64,000 nt of DNA. Source: Comamonas sp. lk (GTDB lineage: Bacteria > Pseudomonadota > Gammaproteobacteria > Burkholderiales > Burkholderiaceae_C). The translations under genes were made by a program, and so were the position numbers. Where the stretch lies: contig CAMELV010000008.1 in the NCBI GenBank assembly GCA_945925985.1, positions 62,001-126,000 of the forward strand. The letters are read 5' to 3'. Below, piece by piece: positions 44,844 to 52,881 of the stretch. Within the stretch, counting starts at the first letter, position 1. Each line of letters begins with the position of its first letter. The notes beneath the pieces are model-generated. The model saw nothing but the letters and a program-made list of their open reading frames with translations. It did no database searches and was not told the origin of the DNA.

Positions 44844-45611
44844 ATGGTGCCATCCCTGTCCCATTCACTGGCCGCGTTGGGCGACGCGGTCTGGTCCGCC
44901 GACACGCTTGGCGGCGCGCCCGGCGCCACGCTGGCCAGCGGCTACCCTGCGCTGGATGCGGTCTTGCCTGGTGCCGGCTGGCCGCTCGATGCCCTAAGCG
45001 AACTGCTCCAGCCGCCAGGCTTGCACGCCGAGTGGCGGCTGCTGCTGCCGGCACTGGTTCGGCTGCAACAGGCCAGCCCCGGTCCGCTGGTGCTGGTGGG
45101 GCCGCCGCATGTGCCGTTTGGGCCCGCACTGCAAGCCCAAGGGCTGGCGGTGCAGCGCCTGTTGTGGCTGCAGGTGAGTGAGGCGCAGGCCCGGTTGTGG
45201 GCCACGGAGCAGGCGTTGCGCTGCGCCGGCGTGCTGGCGGTGCTGGCCTGGTTGCCGCAGGTGCGTGCCGAGCAGCTGCGCCGGCTGCAGCTGGCCGCAC
45301 AAACCCACGGCAAGCCGCTGTTTGCACTGCGGCCGGCCCAGGCGCAGGCCGAGTCGTCTCCCGCGGTGTTGCGCCTGCTGCTGGCGCCCTGGCCCGACAG
45401 CCCTGTTGTTCAGGCCCACACCCAGGCACGGTCCCAGGGCCAAGGGGTTGATGCCTTGTATGTGCATGTTCTTAAGCGACGCGGCCCGCCGGTATTGCAG
45501 CCGCTGCTGCTGCCGGGGCGGCAGGGACGTTTCTCGGCCTGGCTGGCGATGGGCGCCAAGGCGTTGGAGGAGGGTGACCATGCACTGGATCGCCTTACAG
45601 CCGCAGCCTGA
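44844..45611 (+). CDS. imuA: Translesion synthesis-associated protein ImuA
   Basis: A 255-residue RecA-like protein of the ImuA/SulA-related group with LASGYPALDAVLPGAGWPLDALSELL at the N terminus and a long Leu/Ala/Gln-rich core. It recruits or organises the ImuB-DnaE2 mutasome. It lies behind a LexA box and its end overlaps imuB by 32 bp. Confidence 0.88.
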   Translation: MVPSLSHSLAALGDAVWSADTLGGAPGATLASGYPALDAVLPGAGWPLDALSELLQPPGLHAEWRLLLPALVRLQQASPGPLVLVGPPHVPFGPALQAQGLAVQRLLWLQVSEAQARLWATEQALRCAGVLAVLAWLPQVRAEQLRRLQLAAQTHGKPLFALRPAQAQAESSPAVLRLLLAPWPDSPVVQAHTQARSQGQGVDALYVHVLKRRGPPVLQPLLLPGRQGRFSAWLAMGAKALEEGDHALDRLTAAA

Positions 45612-46929
45612 GTCCCAGATCCAGCCCCGCAATGGCCAGGTTGGCCGGGTTGGCCTGGCCGGTCTGGCCGACGTCTGGAGCGCGCTGGGCTGGTGGGCCC
45701 TGCAGTTCACGCCCAGGGTGGCCCGGCTGAATGACGCTGTGCTGCTGGAGGTGTCTGCCAGCGAACGCCTATGGGGTGGCCGGGCCCGGCTGCGGCACTT
45801 GCTTTTAGAGTCAAATCAGGCTCCAGCCCTTGTCCAGCATGCTGAGGGTGCTACTTCTTTAATAGCAAAAGCCCGGCTGCTGCCCGGTCTGTCTCACACC
45901 CCGGCTCCAGAGCTGCCGTTGGCGGCCTTGGCGGCGGCAGGCCCGCACCTGGCCACGCTGGCGGCCCTGGGCTGCACCCGCTGGGGCCAGTTGCGGGCCC
46001 TGCCACGCGCCGGTGTCGCACGGCGTTTTGGCGCGCCGCTGCTGCAGGCGCTGGACCAGGCTTGCGGTCAAGGCCCGGACCGTTACCCTTGGCTGCTTCT
46101 GCCCGAGGTGTTCGAGGCCAGCCTGGAGCTGGCCGCACAGGTGGAGACCGCGCCGGCGTTGTTGTTTGGTGCGCGTCGGCTGCTCGAGCAACTGCAGCTC
46201 TGGTTGCAACTGCGCCAGCGGGCGGTGCTGGCGCTGGTGCTGTGCTGGACCATGGATGCGCGCCGCGATACCGCGACCCAGGGCGAGCTGCTGCTGCGCT
46301 GCGCCGAGCCCACGCTTGACACCGTACACCTGCAGCGTCTGCTGGCAGAACACCTGGCGCGCATCACACTGCCGGCGCCGGCGCTGTCGCTGCAGCTGCG
46401 CACGGTGGAGACGGTGCCCCGCGGCGGCCACACCGCCAGCCTGCTGCCCGAGGCTCAGCGCCCCGGCGACAGCCTGCACCAGCTGCTCGAGCGCCTGGGG
46501 GCACGGCTCGGGCCGGGGCAGCTGTTGCAGTTGCAGCCCCAGGCCGACCACCGGCCCGAGCGAATGCAGCGCTGGCAAGCGGTTTCAAACGCTACTATTT
46601 TAATAGCTAATGAACCAAGCGCAGCAAGGGCTGGAGCCCTAAATCATTCACAAGACGAGGCCCTGTACCCCAGCTGGTTGTTGGCCACCCCGCAGCGGCT
46701 GGCGGTGCGCCAGGGCTGCCCGCACTACCCGGACCGGCTCACCCTGCTGGCCGGGCCGCAGCGCATAGAGGCCGGTTGGTGGGACGCCGAGCCCAGCGCC
46801 CTGCGTGATTACTATGTGGCGCGCAGCAGCGTCAGCGGTCTGCTGTGGGTGTACCGTGAGCGCCTGGACCAGCCGCAGGCTGGTGCTGGCCTGGCGCCGC
46901 GCTGGTACTTGCATGGGGTGTTTGGCTGA
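45580..46929 (+). CDS. imuB: ImuB, inactive Y-family polymerase
   Basis: A 449-residue DinB-like protein that links DnaE2 to the sliding clamp. The ATG at 45580 (MHWIALQPQP) was chosen by the usual ImuB N terminus; an upstream frame back to 45178 is an imuA shadow. The palm region has LEVSASERLWGG and lacks the catalytic acids of true Y-family polymerases, as ImuB should. Residues about 76-98 and 336-359 are in-frame copies of a short genomic repeat (45808-45873 and 46586-46655), so this ImuB carries two extra loops. Its last 98 bp overlap the convergent flavin reductase gene. Confidence 0.88.
   Translation: MHWIALQPQPESQIQPRNGQVGRVGLAGLADVWSALGWWALQFTPRVARLNDAVLLEVSASERLWGGRARLRHLLLESNQAPALVQHAEGATSLIAKARLLPGLSHTPAPELPLAALAAAGPHLATLAALGCTRWGQLRALPRAGVARRFGAPLLQALDQACGQGPDRYPWLLLPEVFEASLELAAQVETAPALLFGARRLLEQLQLWLQLRQRAVLALVLCWTMDARRDTATQGELLLRCAEPTLDTVHLQRLLAEHLARITLPAPALSLQLRTVETVPRGGHTASLLPEAQRPGDSLHQLLERLGARLGPGQLLQLQPQADHRPERMQRWQAVSNATILIANEPSAARAGALNHSQDEALYPSWLLATPQRLAVRQGCPHYPDRLTLLAGPQRIEAGWWDAEPSALRDYYVARSSVSGLLWVYRERLDQPQAGAGLAPRWYLHGVFG
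45808..45873 (-). repeat. Small intragenic repeat in imuB, copy 1
   Basis: Read on the minus strand it runs TTTTGCTATTAAAGAAGTAGC ... GGACAAGGGCTGGAGCC, the composition I associate with a small Comamonadaceae repeat. No stop codon arises in the imuB frame. A second copy of opposite orientation is at 46586. Confidence 0.65.
46586..46655 (+). repeat. Small intragenic repeat in imuB, copy 2
   Basis: It contains GCTACTATTTTAATAGCTAA and, 20 bases on, CAAGGGCTGGAGCC, matching the reverse complement of the copy at 45808-45873. It is translated as about 23 extra residues in ImuB. Confidence 0.65.
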
Positions 46930-47470
46930 GGAACTGGCCAAAGCGGCTGTGCCAAAAACCCAGGGCGGGCGTATCGTGCCAGCCAAAATCAGTCACCTCG
47001 CCGAGCAGGATGCAGTGGTCACCGGCTTCAATCAATTGATGCAGCTTGCAGTCAAACCAGGCCGCGCACCCGTCCAGGCGCAAGCCGCCGCCGGGCTGGC
47101 GCAGGATCGGCGCACCGGCAAAGCGCTCGGTCATGCTGCCGGTGGCGAACTGCTGGGCCAAGACTTGCTGCGACTCTGCCAGCACGCTGATCGTGAACTG
47201 CCCGGCCTGGGTAAACGCCTGCAGGCTGTGCGACGCGCGGCGGATGCTCCACAGCACCAGCCGTGGCTCCAGAGACACAGAATTGAACGAGTTGCAGGTC
47301 ATGCCCCAGTCTTCACCAGCCCAGTGGGTGGTCACCACGGTCACCCCTGTGGCAAAGCAGGACAGGGCTTTGCGGTAGTTGGGCGCATCGTGAGCCGGTG
47401 TGGGTCCTGGTGACGATGACGGTATGGGCAGGGTTGAGGTACCGGGTTTGGCGATGGGGGCATCAAGCAT
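46832..47470 (-). CDS. Flavin reductase family protein
   Basis: A 212-residue FMN-binding split-barrel protein of the flavin reductase (HpaC/RutF-like) group: NYRKALSCFATGVTVVTTHW, GMTCNSFNSVSLEPRLVLWSI, FTISVLAESQ, AWFDCKLHQLIEAGDHCILLGEV. It would reduce flavin with NAD(P)H for a partner oxygenase. The family core ends near residue 178 (LGFWHSRFGQF); the last 35 residues are encoded antisense to the end of imuB and have a Pro/Ala-rich, random look. A partner monooxygenase is not in the window. Confidence 0.8.
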   Translation of the reverse strand: MLDAPIAKPGTSTLPIPSSSPGPTPAHDAPNYRKALSCFATGVTVVTTHWAGEDWGMTCNSFNSVSLEPRLVLWSIRRASHSLQAFTQAGQFTISVLAESQQVLAQQFATGSMTERFAGAPILRQPGGGLRLDGCAAWFDCKLHQLIEAGDHCILLGEVTDFGWHDTPALGFWHSRFGQFLSQTPHASTSAAPGQHQPAAGPGAHGTPTADR

Positions 47471-47592
47471 GTCGTGACGTTTTGATCTTGGTTAAGACAA
47501 GTGTAGATGAATAATGTATGAATTTTGTGCGCCGTCATTGCTGCCGCCCTGTCGTCGTTGCCAATTCGGCTGCCTTCATCCTTACTCGGCTG

Positions 47593-47658
47593 CCGTCATC
47601 CCCAGCTTCGATCGGGGATCCATGACCGCCTGGATTCCCGCGTTCGCGGGAATGACGG
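47593..47658. repeat. Intergenic repeat, copy 2
   Basis: It begins CCGTCATCCCCAGC and ends CGCGGGAATGACGG, with a GGATCCATGACC middle and the hairpin ATTCCCGCG-TT-CGCGGGAAT. It is an inverted arrangement of the blocks seen in the copy at 49561 and lies upstream of the GntR gene. Confidence 0.75.
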
Positions 47659-47733
47659 ACAGGGGCGGCAACGATAGGCACCGGCGATGGTGACGGACAC
47701 AAGCGGGAGTGACGATTTGTCATACTTGCACCT

Positions 47734-48453
47734 ATGCCACTTGCCAAGCCAGCCCAAGCCTTGCCCGTTTACATGCAGATTGCCGAGTTGCTGGCCCGCC
47801 AGATCAAGGCTGGTTATTGGCGCGCCTCCGAGCGTTTGCCCACAGAGGCCGAGTTGGCGCGTCGCCTGTCGGTCGCCATCGGTACCCTCAGGAAAGGTCT
47901 GGCTTTGCTGGAGCAGCAGGGCGTGCTGGAGCGCATCCAGGGCTCTGGCACCTATGTGCGACGGGTGGAGGGCACACAGCAGATCTATGAGTTGTTCAGG
48001 CTTGAATTGACCAACGGCCCGGGTTTGCCGACCGCGCAGGTGCTGGACCTCAGCCGCCACGCTCGTTTGCCTGATGTGCCACTGATGGGGCCCGATCCAG
48101 CGGGAGCGTGCTGGCGGGTGCGCCGGTTGCGCTTGCTCAGCCAGGTGCCGGTGGCGCTGGAAGAAATCTGGTTTGACGCCAGCGCCAGCCCCAACCTGCA
48201 GCCCGAGGAACTGGGCGACTCGATGTACCTGTTTTACCAGCAGCGCTTTCAGGTCTGGATTGCCCGGGTCGAAGACCAGATTGCGGTTGGCCCGGCGCCC
48301 GATTGGGCCGCGCCGCCCAGCGGGCTGCAATCCGGCGCCATCGTTGGCTACATTGAGCGCACCTCCTGGACCGCCAACAACCAGGTGGCCGAATTTTCAA
48401 AAACCTGGTTCGACCCGGCGGTGTGCCGTTACACCTCGCGCATGAGCCAATAA
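47734..48453 (+). CDS. GntR family transcriptional regulator (HutC subfamily)
   Basis: A 239-residue regulator. A GntR winged helix at residues about 12-75 (PVYMQIAELLARQIKAGYW, LPTEAELARRLSVAIGTLRKGLALL, GSGTYVRR) is followed by a UTRA effector domain (about 95-235). Divergent-to-convergent arrangement with the DUF4862-like gene downstream (ends 69 bp apart) suggests it may control that gene or another target. Ligand unknown. Confidence 0.85.
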   Translation: MPLAKPAQALPVYMQIAELLARQIKAGYWRASERLPTEAELARRLSVAIGTLRKGLALLEQQGVLERIQGSGTYVRRVEGTQQIYELFRLELTNGPGLPTAQVLDLSRHARLPDVPLMGPDPAGACWRVRRLRLLSQVPVALEEIWFDASASPNLQPEELGDSMYLFYQQRFQVWIARVEDQIAVGPAPDWAAPPSGLQSGAIVGYIERTSWTANNQVAEFSKTWFDPAVCRYTSRMSQ

Positions 48454-48521
48454 GGGCCGAGCCCGAGGGGCAAGAAGCACCCTTGACCAGCGCCGCCCGC
48501 ACGAATCTCGGGCACTGCGGT

Positions 48522-49478
48522 TCAGCGCACGGCGTCGAGCCGTTCCAACCCACTACTGAGGTAGGCCATGCGTGACTCCAGCGACGCGTCCAGCGGGCGA
48601 ATGCCAATTTTTAACCCTAGGATCGGCAGCTCTCGGCCGTCGCTGGCCACCAGGCAGTCACGCAGCGCCGCGTCGGTCAGCAGGGAGCCCTCGGCGCCGA
48701 TGCCGCCCACCCCACTGGGGGCGGGTGGCATGTGGCTGTCGCGCCAGGCGCCGTAGGGCGTGTCTTGCCCCGAGGCGCCCGAAAACATCAGGCCCGCCAG
48801 CACACCGTGTTGTTTGGCCAGCCAGATGTGTTGCAGCGCGCCTTCAGCGCTTCGCGCCTCGAGCACTGATCGGCCCCAGTTGATTACGATGCCCACATCA
48901 CTGCCATAGTGGGCATTGGTGGCCTCGATGGCGGCGATTTCATCGGCCAGAGTCAGAAACCCCTTGGAAGCCACATGACCTGGTACATGGGCATCGCAAT
49001 GCTCGATCACCACCCGTGCACCCTGCCAGTCCCACTGCACCAACTCGGCCAGCGAGGTGGTGAGCGCCGTGACAGACGAGGTGGCGCGGGTTTTGTCTGG
49101 TGCGCTATGGATCTCAATCGCATCCACTACCGACTGGCCGCAGGCGGCATTCAGGGCGGCTATCGCATCTCGCGCCTGCCGCACAAAGGCCAGGGCTTCT
49201 TCGCGCCCCGACGCGTCGTCAGACGCCAGGCCCACCAGCGGATTTTTGGCCATCGCCGCCATCACGCCAGGGATGCAGGTGAATACGAATCGCCATTTCG
49301 GGTCGATGTGGCTGATAAACCAGGTGTCGTCGTGAGGGTGCAGTGAACCCAGAAAGGGGTGCTCCAGCCCCTTGACATTCGGCAGCGCGCTCAGCCTGGC
49401 GTAGTACTGAGCCTCCAGCTCAGGGTTCCAGGTGCTGGTGTTGGGTGAAGCGGCGTAGGCGCCAACGAAGAACGACAT
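48522..49478 (-). CDS. DUF4862-like TIM-barrel protein
   Basis: A 318-residue protein starting MSFFVGAYAASPNTSTWNPELE. It resembles the uncharacterised family I know as DUF4862, with a xylose-isomerase-like TIM-barrel look: EHPFLGSLHPHDD, IEIHSAPD, VVIEHCDAH and VINWGRS provide His/Glu/Asp residues suited to a metal site. A sugar isomerase or epimerase role is a guess. It neighbours a GntR gene. The 225 bp between its start and dnaE2 hold a repeat and a LexA box. Confidence 0.7.
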   Translation of the reverse strand: MSFFVGAYAASPNTSTWNPELEAQYYARLSALPNVKGLEHPFLGSLHPHDDTWFISHIDPKWRFVFTCIPGVMAAMAKNPLVGLASDDASGREEALAFVRQARDAIAALNAACGQSVVDAIEIHSAPDKTRATSSVTALTTSLAELVQWDWQGARVVIEHCDAHVPGHVASKGFLTLADEIAAIEATNAHYGSDVGIVINWGRSVLEARSAEGALQHIWLAKQHGVLAGLMFSGASGQDTPYGAWRDSHMPPAPSGVGGIGAEGSLLTDAALRDCLVASDGRELPILGLKIGIRPLDASLESRMAYLSSGLERLDAVR

Positions 49479-49560
49479 GGTTTGTCCTGTGGTGAAGCGC
49501 CAGGGCGGCGCAGGCTGGTCCCCGCGGTCAATCTTACTGCGACCGTCACGCCTCGCCTCC

Positions 49561-49656
49561 TGTCATTCCCGGCCACGACCGAAAAACCACCGTCATTCCC
49601 GGCCACGAGCGGGAATCCAGGATGTCATGGATCCCCAGTCAAGCTGAGGATGACGG
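49561..49656. repeat. Intergenic repeat, copy 3
   Basis: Two TGTCATTCCCGGCCACGA-type units in tandem, then GCGGGAATCCAGGATGTCATGG and ATCCCC ... GAGGATGACGG. It lies directly in front of the dnaE2 LexA box. Confidence 0.75.
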
Positions 49657-49674
49657 AGTGAGTTAGCGATTAAA

Positions 49675-49690
49675 CTGTATAAAAATACAG
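49675..49690. promoter_or_regulatory. LexA (SOS) box of dnaE2
   Basis: CTGTATAAAAATACAG fits CTGT-N8-ACAG exactly and sits 13 bp before the dnaE2 ATG, so LexA would cover the promoter and start region. dnaE2 therefore has its own SOS control although separated from imuAB. Confidence 0.87.
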
Positions 49691-49703
49691 TTACTTCATC
49701 ACG

Positions 49704-52700
49704 ATGTCTTCCACCCCCGGCTATGCTGAGCTGCATTGCCTGACCAATTTCAGCTTTCAGCGTGGCGCCTCGCACCCCGAGGAACTGGTGGCGAGGGCGG
49801 CGGCGCTGGGCTACAGCGCGCTGGCCATCACCGACGCGTGTTCGGTGGCCGGGTTGGTGCGGGCGCATACCGAGGCCCAAAAGCTCGGCCTGCAGCTGCT
49901 GCCCGGCGCGGAATTTGCCCTGCCTGGCGGCAGCACCCTGGTGGCCCTGCCGCACAACCTGGACGGCTGGGGCAACCTGTGTGAGGCCATCACCCGGGCC
50001 CGCCGCGCCGCACCCAAGGGCCAGTACCAGATCGGCTGGGACGATTTGGCCGCTAGCCCACTGCCCGCCTGCGAGTTGCTGCTGCTGCCGCCTTTTGCTA
50101 TGCAATTTGAAGCACTTTATGCCCTTTGCACAAGGGCTAGCGCCCTGTTTGGCCCTAGACTCTGGCTGGGTCTGACGCTACGCCAGCGCGCGGCTGATGC
50201 GCTTTGGCAGCAGGCGCTGCAGCGTGTGGCCGCCCTGTGCCGGCTGCCGCTGGTGGCCGCTGGCGGGGTACAGATGCATGTGCGCTCACGCAAGCCGCTG
50301 CACGATGTGCTCACCGCCATCGGCCTGGGCCGGGCGGTGGCCGAGTGTGGCTTTGCCCTGCAGCCCAACGCCGAGGCCCACCTGCGCACCCGCCAGAGGT
50401 TGTCGCGGCTTTACCCTCCAGATCTCTTGGCCAACACCCTGGTGGTGGCAGCACGTTGCCACTTCAGCCTGGACGAGCTGCGCTACCAGTACCCGCAGGA
50501 GAGCGTGCTGCCGGGCCTTAGCCCCAGCCAGACCCTGCACCAGTACACCCACGAGGGCGCGTCTCGGCGTTACCCGCAGGGCCTGCCGCCGGGCGTGGCG
50601 CAGCAGGTGGCGTATGAGCTGGCGCTGATAGCCGAGCTGCGCTACGAGATGTATTTCTTGACGGTGCACGACATCGTGCGCTTTGCCCGGGGCCAAGGCA
50701 TCCTGTGCCAGGGCCGGGGCTCGGCCGCCAATTCGGCGGTGTGCTACTGCCTCGGCGTGACAGAGGTCGACCCGGCCCACTCCAGCCTTCTGTTTGAGCG
50801 TTTCATCAGCCGCGCGCGCAACGAGCCGCCCGACATCGATGTCGACTTTGAGCACGAGCGTCGCGAGGAAGTCATCCAGTACATCTACGCCCGCTACGGC
50901 CGCGAGCGCGCAGCTCTCACCGCCACCGTGGTCAGCTACCGGCCGCGCAGTGCGCTGCGTGACGTCGGCCGCGCGCTGGGCGTGGACGAGGTGCTGATCG
51001 ACCAGTTGGCCAAGTCGCACCACTGGTTCGACGGCCGCAGCGTCAAGGACGAAGAATTTGCCCAGGCCGGGCTCGATGCCCAAGACCGGAAACTGGCCCT
51101 TTGGCGTAGCCTGGTGGCGCAGTTGTTGGGGTTTCCGCGCCACCTGAGCCAGCATGTGGGCGGCTTTGTGCTGACCCAGGGCAAGCTCACCCGCCTGGTG
51201 CCGGTGGAAAACGCCGCGATGCCCGAGCGCAGCATCATCCAGTGGGACAAGGACGACCTCGACGCCATGGGCCTGCTCAAGGTCGATGTGCTGGCGCTGG
51301 GCATGCTCAGCGCCATCCGCCGCTGCCTGGCGCTGGTTAGTCAGCGGCGCGGCAGGCCATTGACGCTGCAGGACATCCCGGCTGATGACGCCGCCACCTA
51401 CGACATGGTCTGCGCTGCCGACACCGTGGGCGTGTTCCAGATCGAGAGCCGGGCCCAGATGAGCATGCTGCCGCGCCTGCGCCCGCGCTGTTTTTATGAC
51501 CTGGTGATCGAGGTCGCCATCGTGCGCCCCGGGCCGATCCAGGGTGGCATGGTCCACCCCTACCTGCGCCGCCGCCAGGGGCTGGAGCCGGTGGACTTTC
51601 CACCCGCCTTGGCGCCGGCGCTGGCGCGCACGCTGGGGGTACCCATCTTTCAGGAGCAGGTGATGCAGATCGCCATGCTGGCGGCCGACTTCAGCCCCGA
51701 CGAAGCCGACGCCCTGCGCCGCTCCATGGCCGCTTGGAAGCGCCGGGGCGGCGTGCACAAGTTCCACGACCTGCTGGTGCAGCGCATGCAGGCCAAGGGC
51801 TACAGCGCCGAGTACGCCGAAGGCATCTTCAGCCAGATCGTCGGCTTTGGCGAATACGGCTTTCCCGAGAGCCATGCTGCCAGTTTTGCTCAACTGGTTT
51901 ACATCAGTGCCTGGCTCAAGCGCCACGAACCCGCCTGCTTTCTGGCCGCCCTCATCAACTCGCAACCCATGGGTTTCTACGCGCCGTCGCAACTGGTGCA
52001 AGACGCCCAGCGCCACGGCATCACCGTGCTGCCCGCTGATGTGAGCCACAGCGACTGGGACTGCACCATCAAACAATTGGAATCTGACCCCAATAAAAAA
52101 TTGGGGTCAGATTCCAATTGTTTGGTGCGGCTGGGGCTGTGTCTGGTGGCGGGGTTGGCGCGGGCGGTGGGCGAGCGGGTGGTGGCGGCGCGGCGGGCGG
52201 CGGGGTTTGCCAGCGTGGAGGACCTGGCCCTGCGCGCCGGGCTGGACCGGGGCGACTTGCGGTCGCTGGCGGCGGCTGACGCGCTGGCCAGTCTGGCCGG
52301 CCACCGTCGCCAACAGGTGTGGGACGCCAGCGCGCTGCAGCCGGCGCCACCCCTGTTGCAGGGCGTGCCGGTGCAGGAGCCCCGGCTGCTGCTGCCAGCC
52401 GCTGCTGAAGGCCAGGAGGTGCTGCTCGATTACGCCAGCACTGGGCTTACTTTACGCTCGCATCCCTTGTCGCTGCTGCGTTCTTCGCTATCAAAAATGA
52501 AGCTGATGACGGCTGCTGAACTGCAAGCTATGCCGGACGGCCGGCTGGTGCGCGCCTGCGGCCTGGTGACCATGCGCCAGCAGCCCGGCACCGCCAAAGG
52601 CGTGATGTTTGTGACGCTGGAGGACGAAACCGGCTGCGTCAACGTGATCGTTTGGAAAAGCCTGCGCGAGCGCCAGCGCGCGGCCGCCGTGCAGTCGCGT

Positions 52701-52835
52701 CTGCTGGCGGTGCACGGCGTTTGGCAGCGCGATACCGAGAGCGACGGCGAGGTGCGCCACCTGATCGCCGGCCACCTGCGCGACCTCACCCCGCTGCTAG
52801 GCGGGCTGGCGGCGCCAAGCCGGGAGTTTCATTGA
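49704..52835 (+). CDS. dnaE2: Error-prone DNA polymerase DnaE2
   Basis: A 1043-residue C-family polymerase alpha subunit of the DnaE2/ImuC type. It has an N-terminal PHP domain (YAELHCLTNFSFQRGASHPEEL), the catalytic acids in PPDIDVDFEHERR (near residues 378-383), the palm/fingers (IQWDKDDLDAMGLLKVDVLALGML, GVFQIESRAQMSM), GFPESHAASFA and a C-terminal OB domain (LVRACGLVTMRQQPGTAKGVMFVTLEDE). It copies over damage with ImuA/ImuB. Three internal stretches look like in-frame repeat insertions: residues about 130-150, 789-807 and 923-945. The middle one replaces the usual junction DWDC-...-RLGL by a loop encoded by a perfect inverted repeat. Confidence 0.93.
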   Translation: MSSTPGYAELHCLTNFSFQRGASHPEELVARAAALGYSALAITDACSVAGLVRAHTEAQKLGLQLLPGAEFALPGGSTLVALPHNLDGWGNLCEAITRARRAAPKGQYQIGWDDLAASPLPACELLLLPPFAMQFEALYALCTRASALFGPRLWLGLTLRQRAADALWQQALQRVAALCRLPLVAAGGVQMHVRSRKPLHDVLTAIGLGRAVAECGFALQPNAEAHLRTRQRLSRLYPPDLLANTLVVAARCHFSLDELRYQYPQESVLPGLSPSQTLHQYTHEGASRRYPQGLPPGVAQQVAYELALIAELRYEMYFLTVHDIVRFARGQGILCQGRGSAANSAVCYCLGVTEVDPAHSSLLFERFISRARNEPPDIDVDFEHERREEVIQYIYARYGRERAALTATVVSYRPRSALRDVGRALGVDEVLIDQLAKSHHWFDGRSVKDEEFAQAGLDAQDRKLALWRSLVAQLLGFPRHLSQHVGGFVLTQGKLTRLVPVENAAMPERSIIQWDKDDLDAMGLLKVDVLALGMLSAIRRCLALVSQRRGRPLTLQDIPADDAATYDMVCAADTVGVFQIESRAQMSMLPRLRPRCFYDLVIEVAIVRPGPIQGGMVHPYLRRRQGLEPVDFPPALAPALARTLGVPIFQEQVMQIAMLAADFSPDEADALRRSMAAWKRRGGVHKFHDLLVQRMQAKGYSAEYAEGIFSQIVGFGEYGFPESHAASFAQLVYISAWLKRHEPACFLAALINSQPMGFYAPSQLVQDAQRHGITVLPADVSHSDWDCTIKQLESDPNKKLGSDSNCLVRLGLCLVAGLARAVGERVVAARRAAGFASVEDLALRAGLDRGDLRSLAAADALASLAGHRRQQVWDASALQPAPPLLQGVPVQEPRLLLPAAAEGQEVLLDYASTGLTLRSHPLSLLRSSLSKMKLMTAAELQAMPDGRLVRACGLVTMRQQPGTAKGVMFVTLEDETGCVNVIVWKSLRERQRAAAVQSRLLAVHGVWQRDTESDGEVRHLIAGHLRDLTPLLGGLAAPSREFH
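50093..50158 (+). repeat. Small intragenic repeat in dnaE2, copy 1
   Basis: It carries TTTGCTATGCAATTTGAAGC and CACAAGGGCTAGCGCC, the same building blocks as the imuB copies. Translated in frame as about 21 residues after the PHP domain motif LLLLPPF. Confidence 0.6.
52071..52123. repeat. Perfect inverted repeat (REP-like) inside dnaE2
   Basis: Arms of 24 bp (AAACAATTGGAATCTGACCC CAAT and its exact complement) flank five A's. The core AATCTGACCCCAAT is the kind of palindrome I associate with REP elements and their REP-associated transposases. A further five bases (GCACC/GGTGC) pair beyond a three-base bulge. It is read through in frame, adding about 18 residues. Confidence 0.85.
52471..52541 (+). 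repeat. Small intragenic repeat in dnaE2, copy 2 (weak)
   Basis: It includes TTCGCTATCAAAAATGAAGC and GCAAGCTATGCCGG, partly matching the small Comamonadaceae repeat. It encodes residues near 923-945 between two recognisable DnaE2 parts. The match is weaker than for the other copies. Confidence 0.45.
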
Positions 52836-52881
52836 GCGCGGGCGTGTAGCTTGTGCGATGAAGCTGACTTACACTTTATAA

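Noticed and set aside
45178..45579. N-terminal extension of imuB overlapping imuA
   Set aside because: Arg/Cys-rich shadow sequence of imuA; ImuB homologues start at MHWIALQ-like sequence.
52071..52123. CRISPR-like or terminator structure
   Set aside because: A single palindrome inside a coding sequence with no repeat-spacer periodicity and no T tract; a REP-like element is the better explanation.
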